A stretch of DNA of 64,000 bases from JANNUT01 sp046331425 (GTDB lineage: Bacteria > Acidobacteriota > Polarisedimenticolia > J045), in the NCBI GenBank assembly GCA_046331425.1, contig JAXLQU010000009.1, forward strand, positions 1 through 64,000, written 5' to 3'. The notes beneath the pieces were generated by a model, which saw only the letters and a program-made list of their open reading frames with translations, did no database searches and was not told the DNA's origin. Each line of letters begins with the position of its first letter. The stretch's first letter is position 1. The translations under genes and the position numbers were made by a program. Below are positions 26,362 to 35,052 of this stretch, one piece after another.

Positions 26362-27511
26362 ATGATCGACCCAATGACCGACGCGCCCGAACCCCGGACA
26401 CACCCTGAGCTTGATGCCTTTGTGGGTGGACACGCCGCGGCGGGCGAGTGGCCCGGTGGGGTCTACGCCGCTGGTCCAGCTGCTGCGACCCCGCGCTGGC
26501 TGGGATTCGCCGGGTCTTTGGCAACGAGTCCCGCTGTCGAACCGATCACGGCCGGCGCACTCTATGACCTGGCCAGCCTTCACCAAAGTGGTGGCCACGG
26601 CCCCGATCGCGCTTTCTCTCGCCGAACAGGGAGATCTTGATCTCGAGGCTCCTCTCGATGATCTGCTCCCCGAGTTGAGCGGCTACGGCGGTCGATCACC
26701 TACCTTCACAGACCTGATGGCCCATCGAGCTGGTTTCCCGGCATGGATTCCGCTGGCTCGTTCGAGCCGTCTTCACGCCGACGTGCTTGCGGAGATTGCT
26801 CGATCTCCATCAGCGCAGGTCGGAGTCGCGTTGTACAGCGACCTGGGGCCGATCTGTGCTGGGATCGCGCTTCAGCGACTGACCGGGATGGACCTCGACC
26901 AACTGTTGGAACGTCATGTGATCCAGCGCATGGGTGTTGCGGCGGAAGATCTCCGCTTCGGTCCGATCTCCAAGGACCAGCTCTGGCGCGTCGCGCCGAC
27001 CGAATTCGGACGCGCGAAGGAGCAGACGTTGATCGCCAGCCTCGGCGGTCAGTTGGAAGCAGTGTCGATGAAAATCGCCGAACCACTGCGCGGGGTCGCC
27101 CATGATGGCAATGCCGCAGCGATGGGTGGCGTTGCCGGCCATGCGGGGTTGTTCGGCACTGCGGCTGCTGTTTTTCGTGTCATTTCAGCCTTCGTCTCCG
27201 ATGACGGTCCTTTCTCGGAAGCCTCTCGTTTGCGCGTACGGACGGCGCTGGCCGCCAATCACGACGACACGCGCAGCTTTGGCTTCCAGTTGGGGACCGC
27301 GCGAAGCGCGCCCGCGGGGAGGTTCGGTCACGATTCGTTTGGACACGTTGGCTTCACCGGGACTTCGGCCTGGGTAGCATGTCGGTCTCGATCGGCTGCG
27401 GTACTGCTCACCAATCGAGTGCATCCCGTGTGGCGTGAAGCTCCCATGCAACAGCGGCGCCGCGAGTTTCACGATCTGGTGGCAGCGATACTCCGACTGG
27501 AACCGAACTGA
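26362..27511 (+). pseudogene. Frameshifted serine hydrolase (beta-lactamase / D-Ala-D-Ala carboxypeptidase fold)
   Basis: Two reading frames together make one serine hydrolase of the class C beta-lactamase superfamily. The first, from ATG 26362, reads to ALYDLASL; the second continues with TKVVATAPIALSLAEQGDLD. The joint lies at about 26575-26590, where one extra base in AGCCTTCACCAAA breaks the active-site motif that should read S-L-T-K. Downstream about 310 codons are open and contain the Tyr motif (ALYSDLGP) and third motif (HVGFTGTSAW). A recent disruption or a sequencing error explains this better than old decay, because no other lesion is visible. Intact, it would be a peptidoglycan-related esterase or peptidase. 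The stop shares one base with the next ATG. Confidence 0.75.
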
Positions 27512-28566
27512 TGGCAGAAAGCGAACTGCTCACACTGTTCCCTCGCGAGAAGCCCACCCCGCGGCGAGGAAGAACTCAGGCGCTGACGCTCGCGGTCATG
27601 CTGCATCTTCCGTTCGTGACGTTTCTCGCGATCGTTCTGTTTTTCCTGGAACCACTTCCGGAAACAAAACTCAAACCGGACGTCGAGATCTCGTTGCTGC
27701 AGCAAGCTAAGATTCCTGCCGTTCGGCCGGCGCCACCGATGGTGCAGCCGCGGCAACAGCAACGAGCCGATTCAGCCAGACACTCCGATCAAGGCGACAA
27801 GCCACCCTTGGTTCAGCCGCCCGGCGCGCCTCGCGAGTTGGATGAACGATCGACCGACACCGAGTCGCCGCGTCGCGGGACGCCAGAAGATAAGGACGTG
27901 ACGCGTGAACCCCAGGAACAAGCGCTCCCGCCAGAGCCCGCCACTGGGGACTCGACCGGTTCACCGTCCGCAGCGGCACCACCAACAGATCTAGATCAAG
28001 AGAACGATCCCCGCGGAGTCATTCGGCAAAAAAGCGGTGCATCCGGCACGAACAGTGACGACGATCTTCCGCCGCGAGCGAGGACAAACAGAGGAACGAG
28101 TGACGGAACTGGAAAAGGGCCCGACTTTCGTCAACGCCTTTCGAAGGGATACCAGGGGAGCATCCGGTTCGACAACAACGATTACGACTGGGACGACTAC
28201 CAGACCAAGATCTACTGGCTCGTCTATCGGGCGTGGTTAAGGCAGTTGCTCGATGCGGCGCCTCGCTTTCGTCGTGAGGAATTCCAAAAGGGACTCAACG
28301 ACGTCGACTCCGAGTGTCGAATCCACTTCCAAATCCATCGAGACGGGACCGTTTCCGATATCGAGGTAACTTACGAGGGGAGAGTCGTGACTCTCGCTGA
28401 AGCATCGGCGAAGACGTTGTCGCAGGTTTCTCCCTTGACGGCATTACCAACAGACTCGCCTAGAGATGTCGAAGGGGTGACGTATACATTCATCATTTAC
28501 GGCGATACCACGGCTGCAGCGCTCGAGTACGGTCTCACACGTGAGCGCGCTGCCGGGGAGTTCTAG
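27511..28566 (+). CDS. TonB/TolA-like energy-transducer protein
   Basis: Inner-membrane protein of 351 residues with TonB-type architecture. A cytoplasmic tail (1-22) precedes one helix (about 23-47, MLHLPFVTFLAIVLFFLE). A long periplasmic linker rich in Pro, Gln, Asp and Arg spans about 55-205. A folded C-terminal domain (about 215-335) contains YWLVYRAWLRQLLDAAPRF, CRIHFQIHRDGTVSDIEVTY and VTYTFIIYGD, like the TonB_C fold. It would couple proton motive force to an outer-membrane partner, but no exbBD is nearby. ATG 27511 overlaps the stop of the preceding gene by one base. TolA-like function is an alternative. Confidence 0.75.
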   Translation: MAESELLTLFPREKPTPRRGRTQALTLAVMLHLPFVTFLAIVLFFLEPLPETKLKPDVEISLLQQAKIPAVRPAPPMVQPRQQQRADSARHSDQGDKPPLVQPPGAPRELDERSTDTESPRRGTPEDKDVTREPQEQALPPEPATGDSTGSPSAAAPPTDLDQENDPRGVIRQKSGASGTNSDDDLPPRARTNRGTSDGTGKGPDFRQRLSKGYQGSIRFDNNDYDWDDYQTKIYWLVYRAWLRQLLDAAPRFRREEFQKGLNDVDSECRIHFQIHRDGTVSDIEVTYEGRVVTLAEASAKTLSQVSPLTALPTDSPRDVEGVTYTFIIYGDTTAAALEYGLTRERAAGEF

Positions 28567-28569
28567 CTC

Positions 28570-29133
28570 GTGCGAATCATCGGCGGCGAGTTTCGCGGCA
28601 GAACGTTGGCTGCGGTTCCAAAGAGCGGTGTCAGGCCGACCGCAGATCCGGTGCGCGAAGCGTTGTTCAACATCCTGGGCCAGCAACTCGATGGCCGGTG
28701 TTTCGTCGACCTTGCCGCCGGTACTGGAGCGGTGGGGCTAGAGGCGTATTCGCGCGGCGCTCGACCGGTGGCCTTGGTCGAGAAGGACCGCGGTGCCATC
28801 CAGACGATCCGCCGGAACATCGAGCGTCTCGAGGGCGGCGGTGCACCATTGCAGGGGTTGATCTTGGTCCACTCCGACGTCGCCAAATGGCTGAGATCGG
28901 AGGCGTTTTCCCAGCTGCCCCGAGTCGATCTTGTATTTGTCGACCCGCCCTACGGCTTTCCGACCCTCGGATCGTGGCTCGAGGCGCTTGGAAACACAGG
29001 CTGCCTGACTGACGAGAGCTTGGTTGTCGTCGAGCATCGTTCTGGGGATCCACCCCAGCCACCCCCTGGCTTTCAGACCGCGTGGACTCGGCGTTACGGG
29101 GATTCCGGGCTCACTGCGCTAGGTTTGGCCTGA
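28570..29133 (+). CDS. rsmD: 16S rRNA (guanine(966)-N2)-methyltransferase
   Basis: SAM-dependent methyltransferase of 187 residues modifying 16S rRNA during 30S assembly. Motifs: MRIIGGEFRGRTLAAVP and RPTADPVREALFNIL at the N-terminus, SAM-binding DLAAGTGAVGLEAYSRGA, and catalytic VDPPYGFP. It starts at GTG with GGGGAG eight bases upstream. It ends the envelope gene series; the next gene has its own promoter. Full length for the family. Confidence 0.94.
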   Translation: MRIIGGEFRGRTLAAVPKSGVRPTADPVREALFNILGQQLDGRCFVDLAAGTGAVGLEAYSRGARPVALVEKDRGAIQTIRRNIERLEGGGAPLQGLILVHSDVAKWLRSEAFSQLPRVDLVFVDPPYGFPTLGSWLEALGNTGCLTDESLVVVEHRSGDPPQPPPGFQTAWTRRYGDSGLTALGLA

Positions 29134-29179
29134 ACTGGATCGACCCTCCCAACGGGGGAAGGGTCCATCCTGGGGGACA

Positions 29180-29209
29180 TTGCCCTGTCGGTGGACAGGA
29201 ACCTAGATT
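29180..29209 (+). promoter_or_regulatory. Candidate promoter of LysM protein gene
   Basis: TTGCCC (29180-29185), 18-base spacer and TAGATT (29204-29209), about 50 bases before the ATG at 29261. A hairpin (GACCCT/AGGGTC, 29142-29165) lies just upstream but lacks a T-run. Confidence 0.35.
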
Positions 29210-29260
29210 GCCTCGGGGCGGAACGACGGCTAGAGGGCCGCTTTCCGCACGGAGGCGTGG

Positions 29261-30433
29261 ATGAACAAAATTGGGGTTCGTTGTCGTCTGGGATGGGCCG
29301 TACTGGCGATGCTCACAGCGAGCGGTTCGGTCCTATATGCAGAGGACAAGCTAGACGACACCAAGGCGGGCAACGTGCCCCCACCGAAGAATCTCAAGTT
29401 GGTCGGCGATCATTGGACCCCCTACGACGCGGTCCAGCCGCCCGAAGGGGCTGAGGTGCACGTGGTCGTCGCTGGCGATTGTCTTTGGGCGCTCGCCGAC
29501 AAGTACTACAGCGATCCTTACCTTTGGCCGACCATTTGGGACGCCAATCGATGGGTGACCTACTCCCATTGGATCTACCCAGGCGATGCGCTCGTGATTC
29601 CTCCCAAGCCAAACCTTGTCGCGGGGGCAGAGACTTCGACACCTGAGACAGCGGCTCCCGAGGTCGCGAGTGGGCAAGAAGAACAGGCGGTCGAGCAGGC
29701 ATCCGCGCCAACCCATTCAACAACGCCCAGCCGTCCAACCGGCCCGGTCCTGGTACCGGCGGCAGAGCAAGTCGAAATTGCTTGCGCAGGACAGCTCTAC
29801 GAGCACTTCGACCCGAACCCGCTGACGATCTCGGGTCGAGAGACCGACAAGAAGGAAATGCAGGGCGATGGAGACATCGTCTTTCTATCGGCGGGTCGCG
29901 ACATGAACATCGCGCCAGGGAGCGAGTTCACGGTCGTTCGTCCTGGCGGTGTCGTGAAGCACCCAACCACCCAGAAGCCGGCTGCCGTCTTCGTGCAACG
30001 GATGGGTCGCATCAGGGTGATTGCGGTGCAAGCCAACTCGGCGACGGCCGAGGTCACACTTTCCTGTGATGGCTTGGGAGTGGGAGACTACCTGATCCCG
30101 TACAAGGAGATGCCCGTTCCGATGATCGAGCGTACGCCATTGGCGCGCTTCGACTCTCCGTACACCGGCCGCCTCAACGGAATCGTTTTGGTTACCAACG
30201 ACCCGCGTACGACCATCGCGGGAACCGGTGATCTGGTGGGAATCGATTTGGGTAGTCGTGCCGGCCTTACGGCGGGTGATCGTGTTTTCTTCTGGCGGCC
30301 ACAGGAAGGTACGGATACCCGCATGGTGAACGCTCAGGGGGTTGTTCTCAGTACCAATGCGGGTGGTTCGACCGTCAAGATTCTCGAAGCTCGATCGGAG
30401 ATCACGGTTGGGGACTCAGTCGAGGTTCGCTGA
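29261..30433 (+). CDS. Secreted LysM-domain protein
   Basis: Exported protein of 390 residues. A signal peptide (1 to about 27, ending LYAE) precedes a LysM-like domain at about 66-115 (VHVVVAGDCLWALADKYYSD, then PTIWDANRW and WIYPGDALVIPP), which binds peptidoglycan or other GlcNAc polymers. A Thr/Pro/Glu-rich linker (about 120-165) leads to a beta-rich C-terminal half with repeated segments of the kind GDIVFLSAGRDMNIAPGSEF and VGIDLGSRAGLTAGDRVFFW. This is the layout of many deltaproteobacterial LysM proteins of unknown role. GGAGG precedes the ATG. A strong hairpin terminator follows. Confidence 0.85.
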   Translation: MNKIGVRCRLGWAVLAMLTASGSVLYAEDKLDDTKAGNVPPPKNLKLVGDHWTPYDAVQPPEGAEVHVVVAGDCLWALADKYYSDPYLWPTIWDANRWVTYSHWIYPGDALVIPPKPNLVAGAETSTPETAAPEVASGQEEQAVEQASAPTHSTTPSRPTGPVLVPAAEQVEIACAGQLYEHFDPNPLTISGRETDKKEMQGDGDIVFLSAGRDMNIAPGSEFTVVRPGGVVKHPTTQKPAAVFVQRMGRIRVIAVQANSATAEVTLSCDGLGVGDYLIPYKEMPVPMIERTPLARFDSPYTGRLNGIVLVTNDPRTTIAGTGDLVGIDLGSRAGLTAGDRVFFWRPQEGTDTRMVNAQGVVLSTNAGGSTVKILEARSEITVGDSVEVR

Positions 30434-30458
30434 ACGATTCGTTCCTTCGTTAGCTCAC

Positions 30459-30490
30459 AACGGCCTGCGGCAGTCGCAGGCCGTTTCGCT
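30459..30490 (+). terminator. Terminator after LysM gene
   Basis: Perfect 11-base-pair stem (30459-30469 with 30475-30485, AACGGCCTGCG/CGCAGGCCGTT), five-base loop, then TTTCGCTTTCT overlapping the partial T-run. It lies between convergent genes and may act on both strands. Confidence 0.75.
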
Positions 30491-30492
30491 TT

Positions 30493-31524
30493 CTAGATCT
30501 CGCGCAAGATCTTGCCGCGCAGGATCAGGATTTCTAGCGCGAGCGACGCCAGCGCGACGGCCTTTCGCAAACGATGAAAGTCGGGAGCAGGTGACGCCTC
30601 ATCCAGATCGTCACCATACAACACGCAGACAAGTCGACCCTTTACGAGCACCGGAAGCACAAGCGCTGCTTTTGGGGCTCTGCCTCCTAAGAGTGTGTAG
30701 AAGTCCTGATTGGCAGGAGTTGCGGCGACAGGGCCGTAGTGGATCTCCGCGCTTTGCTTGGCGAACGAGAGTACAGAGCTGTCGGAGAGAGAGACGCTGA
30801 CGACACGTCCCTCCCCTATGGAGAGTCCGTGCGATCGATGGAGCACAGCCTCATCAGCTTTTATCGCGAACACAGCAGCACGTGGGAAGAAGCGCGCTAC
30901 TTCGGACACGAGTAGATCAAGGATCTCATCGCGATGAGTCGCTTCTGCCAGGCGCTGCGCCACATCCCGGAGCGACCATGGCGTGTTGGCGCGTTGCTGG
31001 GCTCGAGGCTCTTCGTCGGTACTCGACCGGGTCGGTTCTGCTCGCTGCGGCAAAACCTGTGGAGCCGTGTCGATGGCCGGGCGGGATTTCGTCGGCTCCA
31101 GTCGATGGAAGCCCAGCAGGGCATCACGGAGTACTCGCTCGAGCGTTACGAACGGTACAACGTTGAACCCAGTGAGAAATGCTGCCTCATGCACTGCGAG
31201 CGAGTCGGCTGGATTCTGAATCGCCAGATGCAAATCATCACCGTCGACACGGAAGGGGATTGCACGATGACGTTTGGCAAAGTCCGGGGATAGGAGTGCG
31301 ACGACCTCAGGTGGAGCGGAGAGGACCTCCGTGCGGTAAGCGGCGCGAACGGAGTGAATCGAGGCGAGGGCATCAACCAGCGCATCCTCGGCGAGCAGCC
31401 CAAGTTCGACGAGGTGAGTACCTAGGCTGCCACCAAAAATCCGCTGGGAGCGCAACGCCTCTTGGAGCTGACGAGGCGACAGCACTCCCTGCTCGATTAG
31501 ATACTCGCCGAGTCGACGCGCCAC
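30493..31524 (-). CDS. MshEN (T2SSE N-terminal) plus GAF-like domain protein
   Basis: Cytoplasmic protein of 343 residues. The N-terminal part (about 1-140) resembles the MshEN/T2SSE N-terminal domain: LGEYLIEQGVLSPRQLQEAL, FGGSLGTHLVELGLL, LLSPDFAKRHRAIPFRVDGDDLHLA and NPADSLAVHEAAFLTG. This fold can bind cyclic di-GMP. A polar linker (about 145-185) leads to a GAF-like domain (about 190-330; LVSEVARFFPRAAVFAIKAD, then APKAALVLPVLVKGRLVCVLYGD). No ATPase domain is attached, so it is a sensor rather than a secretion motor. GTG 31524 was chosen, preceded at a longish distance by AGGAGG; the longer frame overlaps pnp. It follows pnp by 37 bases. Confidence 0.75.
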   Translation of the reverse strand: MARRLGEYLIEQGVLSPRQLQEALRSQRIFGGSLGTHLVELGLLAEDALVDALASIHSVRAAYRTEVLSAPPEVVALLSPDFAKRHRAIPFRVDGDDLHLAIQNPADSLAVHEAAFLTGFNVVPFVTLERVLRDALLGFHRLEPTKSRPAIDTAPQVLPQRAEPTRSSTDEEPRAQQRANTPWSLRDVAQRLAEATHRDEILDLLVSEVARFFPRAAVFAIKADEAVLHRSHGLSIGEGRVVSVSLSDSSVLSFAKQSAEIHYGPVAATPANQDFYTLLGGRAPKAALVLPVLVKGRLVCVLYGDDLDEASPAPDFHRLRKAVALASLALEILILRGKILREI

Positions 31525-31561
31525 GGATCGATCTCGCCTCCTGGAAGAAAACTCGATCTGG

Positions 31562-33676
31562 TCAGTCGTTGGTAGGTGTCTGAGTTGCACCACCAGCCTG
31601 TTCGCGCATGGCTGCTTTTCGCGACAACCGGACTCGCCCCTGAGCATCGATATCGATCACTTTGACGAGTACTTCATCACCCTCTTCGATCTCGTCGGTG
31701 GTCTCTTTGACGCGATGTTCTGCGATCTCGGAGATGTGCAGCAGTCCCTCCACGCCTGGAATGATCTCGACGAACGCGCCAAAGTTGGTGGTCCTTACGA
31801 CGCGACCGACATAGATCTTTCCGAGTTCGGCCTCGGCGGTCAACTCGCGAATGATGTCGGCCGCGCGTCTTGCGCTGTCCATATCCACGGACGCAATATC
31901 GACACGTCCATCATCTTCGATCGAGATCTCGCAGCCGGTTCGCTCCTGGATCGATCGAATGACCTTACCTCCGGGTCCGATCACGTCGCGGATCTTCTCC
32001 TTGGGGACGAAGATCGTAAGGATACGGGGCGCATATCGAGAGACATCGCCACGTGCGGCAGCCAAGGCCTCATCCATGATGTCGAGCAATCGAATGCGTG
32101 CGGATCGAGCTTGGTCCAGCCCCGCCTTCATCATCTCGATCGCGATCCCATCGAGTTTGATGTCCATCTGCAAGGCGGTGATTCCGTCGCGAGTGCCCGC
32201 CACCTTGAAGTCCATATCACCGTGATGGTCCTCGGCACCCGCGATATCTGTAAGTACCGCGAATTCTTTCCCTCGCGTGACGAGGCCCATCGCGATTCCC
32301 GCGACGGGTCTTGGAATCGGCACCCCCGCATCCATGAGCGCTAAGGACCCGCCACACACGGACGCCATTGATGACGAGCCGTTGGACTCGAGGATCTCAG
32401 AAACGAGTCGAACCGTGTACGGCCACTTGTCGGAGTCCGGAATGAGCGGTCGTAGCGCGCGCTCGGCAAGAGCGCCGTGACCAATCTCGCGGCGGCCAGC
32501 ACCCCGCATCGGCTTTACCTCACCAACGGAGAACGGTGGAAAGTTGTAGTGCAACATGAACCGTTTCTCGCCTTGATTTTCCATCCAATCGATCCGCTGC
32601 GTATCGGTGGATGTGCCGAGAGTGGTAACGACCAGCGCTTGTGTCTCGCCACGAGTGAAAACCGCTGAGCCGTGAGTTCGAGGCAGAATGCTGGTCTGTA
32701 TCGAGATCGCTCTGATCTCGTCGAGAGCCCGGCCGTCCAGTCGACGGCGTGTGTTGAGAATATGCTCATGCAAAATCTCATCCTGCAGCTCGTAGAACGC
32801 TTCCTTGACCCACGGCACGTTCTCCGGCTTTTCAGCGCAGAGATCTTGTACGAGTTGTTTCAGGATCTGATCTACCTTGGAGTACGAGGCGAGCTTCTGG
32901 GGAATCTGCATCGCCTCGAGTAGCGGCCCTTGCGCTTTTGAACGGACTGCTTCAGCGACATCCTGCGGCATCGGTTTCGGTGTGTACGGGCGCTTGGGTT
33001 TTCCAGCCAGCGCGACGAACTTCCGCTGGACATCGATAATCGAGCGAATCGCGGTGTGGCCGGCAGCGAGTGCTGCGATCATCTCGGTCTCTGTGGCCTC
33101 TCGCGCGCCAGCTTCGACCATGACGATTGCGTCTTCCGACGCAGCGACCACGAGGTCCAACTTGCTGTTTTGAAGTTCTGCATGTGTCGGGTTGATGACG
33201 TGTTGACCGTCGATCAGGCCGACTCGAACTGCGGCAATCTCACCTCCGAAGGGAACATCGGAGAGCTGCAGCGCGAACGACGCTCCGGTCACTGCGAGGA
33301 CATCGGGGTTGTTTTCTTTGTCCGCCGAAAGAACGAACGCGATGATCTGCGTGTCGAAGTCCCAGCCCTTGGGAAACAGCGGGCGGATAGGTCGGTCAAT
33401 CAAGCGGCATGTCAGCGTCTCTTTTTCGTTGGACCGACCTTCGCGCTTGAAGAATCCGCCGGGGATCTTACCGGCGGCATACATGGCTTCGCGATACTCG
33501 ACCGTGAGCGGCATAAAGCCCAGGTTGCGGGGATCCGGCGAGGCGCAAGCCGTTACAAGAACGACTGTGTCACCCTGGCGAACGACAACCGCACCGCCCG
33601 CCTGTTTGGCGAGCAAGCCAGTCTCAAAACTCATCGGCTTTCCGCCGATGTTCACTTCGATACGTTGGTGCGACAC
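31562..33676 (-). CDS. pnp: Polyribonucleotide nucleotidyltransferase
   Basis: Phosphorolytic 3'-5' exoribonuclease of 704 residues, trimeric, part of the RNA degradosome. Two RNase PH-like cores are visible (QGDTVVLVTACASPD near the N-terminus; RTHGSAVFTRGETQALVVTT in the second core with the GAGRREIGHGALAERAL motif), joined by a helical linker. C-terminal KH (GPGGKVIRSIQERTGCEI) and S1 domains (GRVVRTTNFGAFVEIIPGVE) follow. It starts at GTG with GAAGGA eight bases upstream. The gene follows rpsO after a terminator and a leader with hairpins, the usual rpsO-pnp order. Confidence 0.97.
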   Translation of the reverse strand: MSHQRIEVNIGGKPMSFETGLLAKQAGGAVVVRQGDTVVLVTACASPDPRNLGFMPLTVEYREAMYAAGKIPGGFFKREGRSNEKETLTCRLIDRPIRPLFPKGWDFDTQIIAFVLSADKENNPDVLAVTGASFALQLSDVPFGGEIAAVRVGLIDGQHVINPTHAELQNSKLDLVVAASEDAIVMVEAGAREATETEMIAALAAGHTAIRSIIDVQRKFVALAGKPKRPYTPKPMPQDVAEAVRSKAQGPLLEAMQIPQKLASYSKVDQILKQLVQDLCAEKPENVPWVKEAFYELQDEILHEHILNTRRRLDGRALDEIRAISIQTSILPRTHGSAVFTRGETQALVVTTLGTSTDTQRIDWMENQGEKRFMLHYNFPPFSVGEVKPMRGAGRREIGHGALAERALRPLIPDSDKWPYTVRLVSEILESNGSSSMASVCGGSLALMDAGVPIPRPVAGIAMGLVTRGKEFAVLTDIAGAEDHHGDMDFKVAGTRDGITALQMDIKLDGIAIEMMKAGLDQARSARIRLLDIMDEALAAARGDVSRYAPRILTIFVPKEKIRDVIGPGGKVIRSIQERTGCEISIEDDGRVDIASVDMDSARRAADIIRELTAEAELGKIYVGRVVRTTNFGAFVEIIPGVEGLLHISEIAEHRVKETTDEIEEGDEVLVKVIDIDAQGRVRLSRKAAMREQAGGATQTPTND

Positions 33677-33690
33677 AAGAGGTTCCTTCT

Positions 33691-33737
33691 CGAGCGTTTC
33701 TCGCTCGGCACGTGGATCTCACCCCTCAGGCGAGATC
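33691..33737 (-). promoter_or_regulatory. Hairpins in the pnp leader
   Basis: Two hairpins just before the pnp ribosome binding site: CGAGCG/CGCTCG (33691-33707) and GATCTC/GAGATC (33715-33737). In E. coli the pnp leader hairpin is cut by RNase III for autoregulation; a similar role here is inference from position. Confidence 0.35.
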
Positions 33738-33783
33738 AATCGGGGCCCTGGGAAACGGGGCGACGCATCGCCTCGGCACGAAA

Positions 33784-33810
33784 GAAAAAGGCACGCCTGT
33801 CGGCGCGCCT
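33784..33810 (-). terminator. Rho-independent terminator after rpsO
   Basis: On the minus strand AGGCGCGCC and GGCGTGCCT form a nine-pair stem with one G-U pair and a four-base loop, followed by a T-run. It begins about ten bases past the rpsO stop and would let rpsO be read without pnp. Confidence 0.8.
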
Positions 33811-33819
33811 GGGCGATTG

Positions 33820-34077
33820 CTATTTGCGAATGCCGAGCTGCTGGATAACGTCCCGATAGCGCGCCGGATCGCTCTTGCGGAGATAGTTGAGCAGGCGTCG
33901 GCGGTGCCCAACGAGTTTGAGCAAACCAAGTCGCGAGCTGTGATCCTTGGAATGCGCTTTGAGATGCTCCGTCAAGTGCTGGATCCGCTGCGAGAGCAGC
34001 GCGACCTGGACTTCGGTAGATCCCGTGTCTGTTTCGTGGTGCTGAAATGCTTGAATGGATGGGGCAGTGGCGCTCAA
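33820..34077 (-). CDS. rpsO: 30S ribosomal protein S15
   Basis: Ribosomal protein of 85 residues binding the central domain of 16S rRNA. The sequence is typical throughout: HETDTGSTEVQVALLSQRI, HLKAHSKDHSSRLGLLKLVG and RRRLLNYLRKSDPARYRDVI, ending LGIRK. The start is TTG at 34077 with GAGG eight bases upstream; no ATG gives a full N-terminus. It follows truB after about 100 bases, with a hairpin in that leader, and is followed by a terminator before pnp. Confidence 0.97.
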   Translation of the reverse strand: MSATAPSIQAFQHHETDTGSTEVQVALLSQRIQHLTEHLKAHSKDHSSRLGLLKLVGHRRRLLNYLRKSDPARYRDVIQQLGIRK

Positions 34078-34091
34078 GTTACGGTCCTCTT

Positions 34092-34110
34092 GCCTGGAGC
34101 TTTACCAGGC
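34092..34110 (-). promoter_or_regulatory. Hairpin in rpsO leader, possible S15 autoregulatory site
   Basis: GCCTGG/CCAGGC with a seven-base loop sits immediately upstream of the rpsO Shine-Dalgarno. S15 represses its own mRNA through leader structures in several phyla, so the position is suggestive. No known S15-binding motif was verified. Confidence 0.3.
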
Positions 34111-34176
34111 GTCCTATGCTTGTTAGCGGTTTTTTTCGGCGGAAGGTTAGCACCGAGGGTCGAGTGAGGCAACGCC

Positions 34177-35052
34177 CTATGCGGGCGGAAGAACGACGGT
34201 GGGGCGCAGCATGTTCTCGAAGACGACGCCCAATCCCACCAAACGCCCTTGTTCGTCCAGCGCTCGCGTTGTCCCTGCGGCAATCGAGACTGCCTGAACA
34301 GCCTGTCCGTTTCGAAACCGGCGTTCCTCATCGCGCGAGAGCGAACGAGTCGGGAAGGGCAAAGGGATATCCTCAGGGCGTAGCAACTGGTCAAGGAGTG
34401 AGGCACGACCCAGAGCTGTGAAACCGACCGAGGCACCCCTGACTCGCAACGGTCCGATACCAACCCTTCTGAGTCGGACGAGGTGGGCTCCTGTTCCCAA
34501 GAAACGGCCCAGATCACGAGCGAATGCCCGGATATATGTCCCACTGCTAACCCTCGTAGCGAACGCGATATCGGCGTCGGGAGTTGTTGTTAGCCGAAGC
34601 GCATGGAAGGTGACTGTCGCAGCAGCTAGGCACGGCGCGTAGCCCTGACGGGCGAGCGCATGCGCTCGAATCCCGCCAACCTTTTTCGCGGAGTAAGTGG
34701 GAGGAATCTGTTGCTGAGTACCAAGAAATCGCTCCTGCGCGGCCTCGATCACGTGTTTCGGGGGAAGGGGCGCAGGTGGCAAACCGAGCGCGCCGTCTAA
34801 ATCTCCCGTTTCCGTCTCCTCCCCTAGCCGGATCACCCCGACATAGGACTTCGGCCAACTGTGGAGATGCGACGCAAGCCTGGTCGCAGTCCCGAGCAAA
34901 CACGGCAAGAGGCCAGTTGCTAACGGATCGAGTGTGCCGGCGTGTCCCACGCGCTTCTCACCGAGTTCGCGGCGTAACCATCTGACCACGTCATGGCTCG
35001 TCGCTCCGATCGGCTTGTCGATCAGGAGAAGCCCCGCCGCCGCGCAGGTCAT
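34177..35052 (-). CDS. truB: tRNA pseudouridine(55) synthase
   Basis: Enzyme of 291 residues converting U55 of tRNA to pseudouridine. N-terminal LLLIDKPIGATSHDVVRWL and VGHAGTLDPLATGLLPCLLG contain the catalytic aspartate. QQIPPTYSAKKVGG, FATRVSSGTYIRAFARDLG and a C-terminal PUA-like domain are present. The ATG overlaps the ylxP stop by ATGA. In many genomes rbfA lies between ylxP and truB; here no room exists for it. Full-length and normal. Confidence 0.96.
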   Translation of the reverse strand: MTCAAAGLLLIDKPIGATSHDVVRWLRRELGEKRVGHAGTLDPLATGLLPCLLGTATRLASHLHSWPKSYVGVIRLGEETETGDLDGALGLPPAPLPPKHVIEAAQERFLGTQQQIPPTYSAKKVGGIRAHALARQGYAPCLAAATVTFHALRLTTTPDADIAFATRVSSGTYIRAFARDLGRFLGTGAHLVRLRRVGIGPLRVRGASVGFTALGRASLLDQLLRPEDIPLPFPTRSLSRDEERRFRNGQAVQAVSIAAGTTRALDEQGRLVGLGVVFENMLRPTVVLPPA

